Positions 9,523-20,694 of a DNA stretch of 64,000 nt are shown in pieces. Location: NCBI GenBank assembly GCA_018830885.1, contig JAHJRI010000364.1, positions 1 through 64,000 on the forward strand, in the 5' to 3' direction. This DNA comes from a bacterium. Lineage in GTDB: Bacteria > SAR324 > XYD2-FULL-50-16. The notes under the pieces are model-generated. The model searched no databases. It was not told where the DNA came from and saw nothing but the letters and a program-made list of their open reading frames with translations. The translations under genes and the position numbers were made by a program. Within the stretch, counting starts at the first letter, position 1, and every line of letters starts with the position of its first letter.

Positions 9523-10496
9523 AATATGATGTATTTGGTCTGGGTAATCCAATAATCGATATCATTCTTCATGTTGATGATGCATTTGTCGCTGAGCTGA
9601 AACTGGACAAAGGCAGTATGAACCTGGTCGATACCGAACGACAACAGGAGATCCTGGAAAAGGCTGCAGACCGTCCATTGACGACCGCACTTGGGGGATC
9701 ATGTGCCAATACAATGGTAATGACGGCACAACTGGGGGGGAAAACGGCCTATGGTGGAAAACTCGGCCAGGACAATCTGGGGGATGATTTTGAAAAACAA
9801 CTGCTCGACAGTGGTGTTGCCTCGTTTCTCGTTAAACAGGAAGGTATGACGGGTAGTACGATCATTCTGGTCAATCCAGACGCTGAAAGGACCATGAATA
9901 CACACCTGGGTATGTGTCAGGCCTTTTCTAAACAGGATCTCTCAAAAGATGGCATACAAAATGCCAGTTACCTCTATGTCGAAGGCTATTTGTGGGATAC
10001 AGCTGTCCAACAGGAAGCGGTGATTACTGCCCTTGAATATGCAAAAGCAGCAGACACAAAAATCGCCTTGACCCTTTCCGATTCATTCTGTGTTGAACGT
10101 CATAAAGAGGAGTTCCAGCGGTTGATGGATCAATACGTGGATATCCTATTCTGCAATGACCAGGAGGCTGGCCTTATGTCTGGTGAAAAAGACCCTGACA
10201 GACAGCTTGAAAAGATCTCCCAAAGTGTCACACACATCGTTTTGACATTGGGAAAAAAAGGATCAAAAATTAAATGCAACGGCAATGTTGTCAGTATTGA
10301 TGCCTTTAAGACAAAAGCAATTGACACAACAGGAGCTGGAGACAGCTTTGCTGCAGGATATCTCTATGGCATCACGCAGGGCATGAGCATTAAAAAGGCT
10401 GGGACACTGGCAGCTTACTGCGCTTCAACCATTGTTGGGCAGAACGGTCCCAGATACAACGGTAATTTTCGGGAGAAGGTCTCTCAATATTTATAG
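9519..10496 (+). CDS. PfkB-family carbohydrate/adenosine kinase
   Basis: LGGSCANTMVMTAQLGGKTAYGGKLGQDNLGDDF; IDTTGAGDSFAAGYLYGI signature; overlaps upstream ORF by 4 nt. Confidence 0.9.
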   Translation: MKYDVFGLGNPIIDIILHVDDAFVAELKLDKGSMNLVDTERQQEILEKAADRPLTTALGGSCANTMVMTAQLGGKTAYGGKLGQDNLGDDFEKQLLDSGVASFLVKQEGMTGSTIILVNPDAERTMNTHLGMCQAFSKQDLSKDGIQNASYLYVEGYLWDTAVQQEAVITALEYAKAADTKIALTLSDSFCVERHKEEFQRLMDQYVDILFCNDQEAGLMSGEKDPDRQLEKISQSVTHIVLTLGKKGSKIKCNGNVVSIDAFKTKAIDTTGAGDSFAAGYLYGITQGMSIKKAGTLAAYCASTIVGQNGPRYNGNFREKVSQYL

Positions 10497-10612
10497 ATGA
10501 TGTTCTGTTCATTTATCTTTCTCAATCTTACTGAAGATACAGTGAACAAAAATCTTGAGAGTCGCGAAAAAAGTCTGAAGATGGAAGAAAAATCGAAATA
10601 TAGGTAAAAACA

Positions 10613-10886
10613 ATGCAGGAAGAGATCAACGTCTTAAAGGTTGCCAAATTGGCTCGTTTAAAAATCCAGAAGGACAAAGAGGTTTATTTCAAAGAAAAAT
10701 TTAACACGATTATGGACTATGTCAGCTCGATTTCCGAGGTTCAAATCACATCCGACATGAAAGAGAAGGATGAATCCCAGCAACAGATATACAGACCCGA
10801 TCAAGCGGAGGATTCCCCCGTTCAACCGGATCAGTTCTCAGATTATGTCGATCATAAATTCTTTAAGGTTCCCCAGGTAATAGAAT

Positions 10887-10888
<2 letters not shown>
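10613..10888 (+). CDS. gatC: Asp-tRNA(Asn)/Glu-tRNA(Gln) amidotransferase subunit C-like
   Basis: VLKVAKLARLKIQKDKEVYFKEKFNTIMDYVSSISEV...PDQFSDYVDHKFFKVPQVIE; typical GatC N- and C-terminal motifs. Confidence 0.8.
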
Positions 10889-13352
<2,464 letters not shown>

Positions 13353-14432
13353 TCAAACTGTTGACAACTTTCCCGCATGAATGCAGATCGTATTCTCGAT
13401 TTCCTTGAATCTTTCTGGAATAGTCGTGGATGTGATAAAAACCTGATTGTCGCTTTGAATGATATAGCTAACTGTTTTTTCACAAATAATATCATCAAGT
13501 TCCGAAAAAATATCATCCAGAAGCAATATTGGTTTGAAACCCAGCTCACTGGATATGATCTGATTCATCGCCAATTGTAAAGAAAGATAAGCAACGCGAT
13601 ATTCTCCCTGGGAAAAAGTCTGCCGATCCTTTTTCCCGTCCAGCGTCATCCAGAAGTTGTCTTTATGGGGGCCAAACAGACAGTACCCATTACCTATTTC
13701 CTGATCCAGTTTTTCTGCCAGGTACCTCAAAATACTCTCCGGCGAATTGTCTGTCTTACCCTTTAAATCGCTCCCGTAATAAAATTCCAGACTTATATTT
13801 CTGCCTGTTAAAGCACAAAAGATCTCAGCCAAGACACCGTTTATCTTTTTTACAATCCATTCCCTTGAATTGACAATTTCTGGAATAACAAATGCGATCA
13901 GCTGATTCCAAACAGAAATCTCTTTTTTATTCCGGTTTCGCAACAGAACATTCTTTTGTTTTCTTATTCTGTTGAATTCCTTGATTCTCTGAAAATATTT
14001 TTCATCTACCCGGAAAAGGATTCTGTCGATAAAATTCCGTCTTTCAAGGGGAAATTCTTTGAAAGCGACTAGCTGGTCGGGTGAAAACAACAGGGATAAG
14101 AAATTTTTGATGTACTCGGATGTATAGTTGACGCTCTTTTGATTGTGTAAAACGCGTTTCAGGTTTTCATGAAGTGTTATTCTGACATCATGATGAACAT
14201 TCTGTTTTAAGAGACTGGTTTGTACTGTCGATATTTTTTTTGAAAACGCGCAAAGATCACTAATTTTTGATGTTCGAAAAGATTTCAGGTGTGTTGTTAA
14301 GTACAATGATTCTATCAAATTTGTTTTGCCTTGACCATTCTTTCCGTAAATAAAGTTGATCCCCGGATTGAAAGTGAAATCAATGTTTTCATAGTTTCTA
14401 AAGTCGATCAGCTTAAGAGATTTGATCACCAT
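13353..14432 (-). CDS. recF: DNA replication and repair protein RecF
   Basis: SLKLIDFRNYENIDFTFNPGINFIYGKNGQGKTNLIESLYLTT; FSQGEYRVAYLSLQLA; PILLLDDIFSELD; overlaps dnaN by 7 nt. Confidence 0.96.
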   Translation of the reverse strand: MVIKSLKLIDFRNYENIDFTFNPGINFIYGKNGQGKTNLIESLYLTTHLKSFRTSKISDLCAFSKKISTVQTSLLKQNVHHDVRITLHENLKRVLHNQKSVNYTSEYIKNFLSLLFSPDQLVAFKEFPLERRNFIDRILFRVDEKYFQRIKEFNRIRKQKNVLLRNRNKKEISVWNQLIAFVIPEIVNSREWIVKKINGVLAEIFCALTGRNISLEFYYGSDLKGKTDNSPESILRYLAEKLDQEIGNGYCLFGPHKDNFWMTLDGKKDRQTFSQGEYRVAYLSLQLAMNQIISSELGFKPILLLDDIFSELDDIICEKTVSYIIQSDNQVFITSTTIPERFKEIENTICIHAGKLSTV

Positions 14433-15559
14433 TGAATTCTAACAGGCATAAGAATGGTTTTAAAATGTGTCCATTCATCACAAAACAGTGTAATCGGCGC
14501 TTCCGGACTGGAAATGTTAATATAAACCATCTCATCTCCAGAGGCCTCAAATATCTGCAGTGCATCAAGGAAAAAACGAATATTCAATCCGATACTCATC
14601 TCTTTTCCGCTATAGTCACATTCAATTTCATCATTTCCCTCGCCAAACTCCATTTTTTGACTTTCCAGTATCATTTTGCCTGATTGAATCGTCATTTTCA
14701 TAATCGAATTCGTATCACTATCCGTAACTGTGTTTAGAATACGCACAGCGTTTATGATTTCTGCTTTAGCTACATGTAATGGATTTAAAATCGGTGAGTT
14801 GATAAGACTGTTTAAATTAGGATATTCTGCTTCGATTAAACTTGTCTTAAATTTAATTTGGTCTGTAACAATCTGAAATGTATTTTCATTAAATGAAATA
14901 AAAAGCGTATCGTCACTGAAATCAATGATCCTTTTAATTTCTGTCAGACTTTTTTTAGGGATGATGATATTTCCACTTTCCTCAATTGGCGTTTCCATTC
15001 TGGTTTGATACTGACAGATACGATAGGCATCAGCTCCGGTCCAATGAATCTTATCAGGTCCAACGATTTCAAGATTGAGCCCCATCAGACTTTTTCTGGA
15101 TTCATTTTCTCCGATGGCAACATAGGTCAGATCAATAGCGGATTTTAAAAAAACGCCTGGAATCGCTATTGTTTTTTCCAATTCCTTAAATTCAATAACA
15201 GGAAAGTGATTCGGGCCTACACCAGGCAGTTTGACTTTCGAATTGCCACTGGTGAGATAAACCCAGTTTTGTGGGGTCGCATTTATAAAAATCCGATTTC
15301 CAATGAACTCTTTGACCAGGTTGAAAAGTTTGCTTGTGCTGACACAAATTCTGCCAGGTTCATTTATTTCACATCGGAAACGACCCGAAAAAGTGCTTTC
15401 ATAATTTGTGGCTTTGACATGAAGACTTTGACTACCATCTGAATCATCTGTTTCCAAAAGGACATTGTTGATAATGGGTTCACTCGTCTTCTTTGGCGAA
15501 ATATTAATGATCAATTGTAAAGCATCTAATAATATATTCTTTTCTATATATATTTCCAT
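14426..15559 (-). CDS. dnaN: DNA polymerase III beta subunit (sliding clamp)
   Basis: Position between dnaA and recF; WTGADAYRICQYQ; C-terminal ITLFCDEWTHFKTILMPVRIQW. Confidence 0.95.
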   Translation of the reverse strand: MEIYIEKNILLDALQLIINISPKKTSEPIINNVLLETDDSDGSQSLHVKATNYESTFSGRFRCEINEPGRICVSTSKLFNLVKEFIGNRIFINATPQNWVYLTSGNSKVKLPGVGPNHFPVIEFKELEKTIAIPGVFLKSAIDLTYVAIGENESRKSLMGLNLEIVGPDKIHWTGADAYRICQYQTRMETPIEESGNIIIPKKSLTEIKRIIDFSDDTLFISFNENTFQIVTDQIKFKTSLIEAEYPNLNSLINSPILNPLHVAKAEIINAVRILNTVTDSDTNSIMKMTIQSGKMILESQKMEFGEGNDEIECDYSGKEMSIGLNIRFFLDALQIFEASGDEMVYINISSPEAPITLFCDEWTHFKTILMPVRIQW

Positions 15560-15634
15560 AGTCGTCGTAGGCTCTCTTATTTGTGTTGTATTTGCATAAC
15601 TAACTTATTTTATTTGTCTAAATAAATCCTGTGC

Positions 15635-15644
15635 TTGTGGACAA
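15635..15644. promoter_or_regulatory. Single near-consensus DnaA-box-like 9-mer in dnaA-dnaN gap
   Basis: TTGTGGACAA (reverse complement TTGTCCACAA) matches TTATCCACA at 8/9; only one found. Confidence 0.3.
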
Positions 15645-15786
15645 AAGGAAAAAGCGTATCATGCCGTTATTCAAAAATCTGTTTTGCAGAGTACCTGTTG
15701 AAAAAAAGGATACTTCCTGGAAAAAAGAACAGGCTTTGTCACAGGAAAAAAATTATTTTTAATAATCAATATCTTAAAATAGGATA

Positions 15787-17133
15787 TTAGACTGACAGAT
15801 CACGAATAATGGTGTTGATTGTCTGGTTAATTTCTGGATCTTTTTCCATCCACTCCTTTGTTTTCTTGCATGCCTGAAGAACTGTCGTATGGTTTTTACC
15901 GCCAAAATGTTTGGCAATTACAGGAAAAGATGATCCGGTTAATTCCCTTGAAATATACATTGCAATCTGTCGTGTTTTTGAAATCTCCTTATCTCTTTTT
16001 TCAGACATGATGTCAGAAAGCTTTACATCGAATTTCTGACTGATCAGTTTAATGATATTTTCAATCGTGATAGGATTTTCTTCAATGTCCAGGACTTCTT
16101 TCAGGACTCTTTTTGTAGAATCCAGAGTAATTTCCTGATTCAAGAGCGACCAGCTGGCCTCTATATGGATAAGGATTCCAAGTATGTCACGTACATTTGT
16201 TTTAACAGAACTGGCGATGAGATTGATATTTTCCTCATCCAGGGGAATCTTCATCTGATCCACTTTGTTTCGAATGATAGCGACTCGTGTTTCAAAATCC
16301 GGCCGGCCAATTCGGGCAACCATGCCCGAATTGAAGCGGTTTACCAATCGCTCTTCAAGATTTTTTATTTCCCGTGGGTAACGATCCGCGGTAATGATGA
16401 TTTGCTTTTTGTTGTGGATGAGTTCATTAAAAATATGGAAGAACTCTTCCTGTGTGCTTTCTTTGTTTTCCAGGAATTGAATGTCATCCAATAGCAGTAG
16501 ATCGATGGAGCGATATTTATTACGAACATCGGCAGTCTTGCGAAAACGGATGCCATTGATTACCTCGTTGGTAAATTCTTCTGAATTTGTATACAGGATT
16601 TTGAAATTGGGATTATTCTCTTTGATCTTCAGTCCAACAGCTTGTATCAGATGTGTTTTTCCCAGGCCGACGTCACCACTTAAAAATAGCGGATTGTATT
16701 TATTGCTCGTGACATTGTCACCAACAGCTCTGGCAGCAGCATAGGCGATATCACTATTACTGCCATTGACAAAATTGGAAAAACGAAATTGGGGATTGAG
16801 TCCATCTTCTGCAGTCGTGGTTTGATCGAATGTCTTGACAATTAGCTTTGATTCTTTCTCTTCTTTCCCAATCTGAATGACCAACTGAAAATCCTCATTT
16901 AGATGAAGATTCTCGAATGATTTATACAATCGGTTTTTCACCAATTGATGATGGTGATCCCGGATCCAATTGTAAAAAAACTGATTAACACCACCAATGG
17001 TAATGCTGTTGGGATCAAATTTAACAAGCGAAAGCTTGTTAACCCATGCTTCAACCTCATCCTGTTCAAGATCATGACTTATTAAGTTTATAAAATCCGC
17101 CCAGCATTGTGTTGTTGTATCGGTCGTTGTCAT
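15787..17133 (-). CDS. dnaA: Chromosomal replication initiator DnaA
   Basis: NPLFLSGDVGLGKTHLIQAVG (Walker A); LLLLDDIQFLENKESTQEEFFHIFNEL; GGKNHTTVLQACKK (DnaA-box binding signature). Confidence 0.97.
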   Translation of the reverse strand: MTTTDTTTQCWADFINLISHDLEQDEVEAWVNKLSLVKFDPNSITIGGVNQFFYNWIRDHHHQLVKNRLYKSFENLHLNEDFQLVIQIGKEEKESKLIVKTFDQTTTAEDGLNPQFRFSNFVNGSNSDIAYAAARAVGDNVTSNKYNPLFLSGDVGLGKTHLIQAVGLKIKENNPNFKILYTNSEEFTNEVINGIRFRKTADVRNKYRSIDLLLLDDIQFLENKESTQEEFFHIFNELIHNKKQIIITADRYPREIKNLEERLVNRFNSGMVARIGRPDFETRVAIIRNKVDQMKIPLDEENINLIASSVKTNVRDILGILIHIEASWSLLNQEITLDSTKRVLKEVLDIEENPITIENIIKLISQKFDVKLSDIMSEKRDKEISKTRQIAMYISRELTGSSFPVIAKHFGGKNHTTVLQACKKTKEWMEKDPEINQTINTIIRDLSV

Positions 17134-17741
17134 GGCACTAAGTTAATTAAAACAATATGTTAAAAACACTAATAATATATCGAAATCAGAAAAGCTAAGC
17201 CTATCGCAATCTTTTTGATAAGTTAAGTGGGGATTGAAAAAAAAAATCGAGAGATCTGAAAACTGACTGAAAAATCAGGAAGTAGTTAAAAATTATTTTT
17301 TTCGGGTTCCGATTGCAGATTGGCAGGGACGTTTTGGACAGACTGTCGTGAAATTCAATTTAGGGCACCTTGATTCATTAAAATGATCGAACTTACCGCA
17401 CAAAAGGGTTGGTCTTTCAAGAAAAGCACGAGTCCATCCATGGAGTTCCGGAAAGCCGTCCCTGGCTTCCAGGGTTCTTGAAACAACAACCCTTTGATGC
17501 TTGCTGAGTTCCAGTTAATATAGGTGCCCTTTTTAAAAGTCAAATAACAAGGCTTTGCCAATGCCTCTTTTTCAAGTGGTCCTTTGTGGTTGTGATGATA
17601 TCGCTGGCTCTTCATATGATCCCAGCAGGGATTTAGAATTGTTATAATAATCAGAATCCAATATGATACTTATTTTTCTGGCGATTTAAAATAGCGGTTC
17701 GAAACGGGTTAAAAGAAAAGACGCTGCAGTCCGAATTAAAA

Positions 17742-18152
17742 ATGAACGAAACAGAAGTGATTGAAGCTTTTTGCAAAAAAGACATTCAACAGTTGAAAGG
17801 GTATGTCATAGGGTTGATTGGGCCTCTGGGTGCTGGAAAGACCAGATTGGTCAAGCGAATATTGAAAAATGTTGATTCATCTTTTGAAAACCAGGTCCAC
17901 AGTCCGACTTTCAATATTTGCAATATTTACAGTTCAGAGTACTTGGCGGTCCATCATTTCGATCTGTACAGGGTTGAATCTGAAGAGGCACTTTATGATA
18001 TAGAAATATGGGAGAGTATTGATAATCAAGGTGTATTGATTTTTATTGAGTGGATCAATCAATTTCCCGAACTGGTTGGTAAATGTGATGAAATTATTTC
18101 TATTTCGATCGATGCACAGGATCAGAGGCACTATCATCTGGATAAAAAATAG
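17742..18152 (+). CDS. tsaE: tRNA N6-threonylcarbamoyladenosine biosynthesis ATPase TsaE
   Basis: GLIGPLGAGKTRLVKRIL; SPTFNICNIY; VHHFDLYRVES; FIEWINQFPEL. Confidence 0.88.
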   Translation: MNETEVIEAFCKKDIQQLKGYVIGLIGPLGAGKTRLVKRILKNVDSSFENQVHSPTFNICNIYSSEYLAVHHFDLYRVESEEALYDIEIWESIDNQGVLIFIEWINQFPELVGKCDEIISISIDAQDQRHYHLDKK

Positions 18153-18344
18153 AATAATTCGAAAGAATGTGCTATGCTGATATGGCAATGTTGATCTAAG
18201 TAGAATTTATTAAAATATCAAATTATAGCATATTGTTAAATAATTAGGTGTTTAGTTACAGACATGTTTTTTGATCCCTGTTCGGCGTTTTTGTAAAACA
18301 GTCAGTTTTACATTTTAAATGTACAGTGAGTTGTTGAGTGTAAT

Positions 18345-18929
18345 ATGAAAATTCAACGTATCGTCTTGATAACCGGTAATGCCGGTAAAATGGAGGAGTT
18401 TAAGGAGTTGATCGGATTGGATCAGCTGCAATTCGGATATCAATCCTTAAATCTTCCCGAAATTCAAAGCCTGGATGTTCGGGAGATTGGACAGTTCAAA
18501 ACCCGGGAAGCTTTGACTAAAATCGAGGAATTAGGCGTTTTTGATGCTGTTTTGACAGATGATACGTCTCTATGCGCCGATGCGCTGAATGGACTACCAG
18601 GTCCTTTAATCAAGTGGTTTCTGGACCGCCTGGGTGCAAAAGGCTTGATCAAATTGATCGATGATAAGGAAAATGGTGCTTCTGTAACCTGCCTCCTCTC
18701 ATTAGGTATAACAAAGAACCGTGAAATTATACAATTTGAGGGTACCGTAAGAGGAAAACTGGTATCTCCAAAAGGAAGCTATGGTTTTGGATGGGATCCT
18801 GTTTTCATGCCGGATGGGTCTGAATTAACCTATGGTGAGATGGGTGCTGCAGAGAAAAACAAGATCAGCCACAGGGCAGTTGCTTTGAGAAAACTCAGGG
18901 ACTGGCTGGTTTCCCAGTTAGGCAGCTAG
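18345..18929 (+). CDS. rdgB: Non-canonical purine NTP pyrophosphatase, RdgB/HAM1 family
   Basis: LITGNAGKMEEFKEL; DDTSLCADALNGLPGPLIKWFL; GSYGFGWDPVFMPDGSELTYGEMGAAEKNKISHRAVALRKL. Confidence 0.88.
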   Translation: MKIQRIVLITGNAGKMEEFKELIGLDQLQFGYQSLNLPEIQSLDVREIGQFKTREALTKIEELGVFDAVLTDDTSLCADALNGLPGPLIKWFLDRLGAKGLIKLIDDKENGASVTCLLSLGITKNREIIQFEGTVRGKLVSPKGSYGFGWDPVFMPDGSELTYGEMGAAEKNKISHRAVALRKLRDWLVSQLGS

Positions 18930-18984
18930 TTGATGATGTGTTTCCGGAATACCGAATTTTGGAGTCATCCGTCTCCGCAAATAG

Positions 18985-19161
18985 TTAACGTTCCTTTCTT
19001 TCGAATAACTGGCAGTCTTTGCCTGATGCATTGAAGACAGCTATTGAAGGCGTTGTGGGGGATTTAAAACCCCACCGCTTGCATCCATAGGGATGGCTTT
19101 GTTCCCAAGTGATGTAGTAAAATTTACATTGAGCACATTTGGGTTTGTTGTTTTTTATCAT
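18985..19161 (-). CDS. Small four-cysteine protein (58 aa), not in supplied ORF track
   Basis: Manual minus-strand translation: MIKNNKPKCAQCKFYYITWEQSHPYGCKRWGFKSPTTPSIAVFNASGKDCQLFERKER*; CxxC...GC...C pattern, ATG start, TAA stop, clean open frame in an otherwise unexplained gap. Confidence 0.75.
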   Translation of the reverse strand: MIKNNKPKCAQCKFYYITWEQSHPYGCKRWGFKSPTTPSIAVFNASGKDCQLFERKER

Positions 19162-19550
19162 ATCGATACGAGCTTATAGATTGCCATAATGGAATAAATC
19201 CAAAACCAATCGAAACACGGTACAGTCATCAAAGTAGAGACAGCCGGTTTTTAATACAGATATTTTAAAACCCAGTAAGGGTACAGGCGTTTCTCAGTTA
19301 CTCGATTCCTGGATCAAGGGTACCAATTCAAAAAAAGTCTGAAATGGATATCGGTTGTTTATGCAAAATGTTAACCCGAGAAATAGTAAAGCATCAGCCC
19401 TCGTTCAAACCTGAAATTGGTGTCGATTTTGGATGAAGGAATTTTGATGAAGTGTCCCATTTTGAAATCATTGGTGGATTGGAAATCGGTTTCGGGATGT
19501 CCACCATTATTCTGTCTGATTGAATACCTGTAAAACGGGAGTAAAATAAA

Positions 19551-20525
19551 ATGTCATTATTTGAATCATTTAAGCTCGGTCAGATTCGTTCCAAGAATCG
19601 AATCCTGGTTCCGCCATATCACGAGGGAATTGCACAAAAGGATGGCAGAATCTCTCACGCCATTTATGAGCATTTGATGCGGCTGGTCAGACAGGGCGCA
19701 GGCGTGGTCATCTTTAACAATTCATTTGTAACTCAGCAGGGAAAGTCGCATCCCCTTCAATTGGGAATAGCAGAAGAAATTCATCTTCCAGGCTTGAAAA
19801 ATCTGGTTTCTCATATCAAAGCAGAAGGTGTTATCGTCGGTATCCGGTTGTCCCATGCAGGTGCAAAAACATCCGAAAAGATATGTAGCGAGCAGCCCAT
19901 CGGACCATCGGCTATAAACTTTGGAAAGGATTTTGATTTGAGCCGCTCTTTTGACAAGGACGATGTTGAAGAGCTGTGTCTGTTTTTTGCGCACGCGATT
20001 GAACGTGCTGAAGAAGCCGGTTTTGATTTTGTGGAGCTCAACGGTGCCCAGCAGCAACTGTTGGATCAGTGCTTACATACCCGGTATAACAACCGGGAAG
20101 ATGAATATGGCGGTGATCTTGAGAATCGGTTAAGACTGGCGTGTGAAATAGTGCAGGCGATGAAGGAGCGGATTAAGTCCAGATTGCTCGTGGCCTACTT
20201 TTTTTCCATTCATGATAAGCTGGAAGATGGTTTTACAGCCAAAGATCTGAAAACAATGATTAAATTGCTGGAAAATGCGGGTGTGGATATTTTTCATCCC
20301 ATTACCATCCATGTTATGAACAAGTTCTTCGATAGTGAGGAAACACTGTTGGAATGGGTTTCCAAGTATACGGATAAAAGCATTATTGTGGAAGGAAATA
20401 TCAAATCGACCCAGGTACTCAAAGAAGTACTGGCAATTGACAAAGCCACCATGTATGGCATCGATAAGGCACTATTTGCCCGCTCTAACTGGTATCAGTT
20501 TTTACAGAAAAAAATTGCCGGTTAG
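19551..20525 (+). CDS. NADH:flavin oxidoreductase / Old Yellow Enzyme family
   Basis: SFKLGQIRSKNRILVPPYHEG...QLSHAGAK-type IRLSHAGAKTS...GFDFVELNGAQQQLLDQCLHTRYNNREDEYGGDLENRLRLACEIV. Confidence 0.9.
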   Translation: MSLFESFKLGQIRSKNRILVPPYHEGIAQKDGRISHAIYEHLMRLVRQGAGVVIFNNSFVTQQGKSHPLQLGIAEEIHLPGLKNLVSHIKAEGVIVGIRLSHAGAKTSEKICSEQPIGPSAINFGKDFDLSRSFDKDDVEELCLFFAHAIERAEEAGFDFVELNGAQQQLLDQCLHTRYNNREDEYGGDLENRLRLACEIVQAMKERIKSRLLVAYFFSIHDKLEDGFTAKDLKTMIKLLENAGVDIFHPITIHVMNKFFDSEETLLEWVSKYTDKSIIVEGNIKSTQVLKEVLAIDKATMYGIDKALFARSNWYQFLQKKIAG

Positions 20526-20694
20526 CTGTCAGAATGGCAGTCGAGAATGAGTTCAATGACATACAGGTCTTCGTGTCTATAAAACGGAACCTGAATAGAT
20601 TCAATCGGTTCTGCTTTTTTCCCCATGCTTCCGATAGATGCTGCTTCCAGCATCTGCGGGGAGTGGTTGACCACCTTTGAATAACTTGGTTTTC

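Noticed and set aside
17355-17615. 86-aa minus-strand ORF upstream of tsaE
   Set aside because: No recognisable motif or good RBS context; composition looks like a random open frame in an AT-rich gap near dnaA.
19380-19550. Possible pseudogene remnant before the OYE gene
   Set aside because: Short open stretches (for example FGMSTIILSD) but no recognisable family; cannot be distinguished from random sequence.
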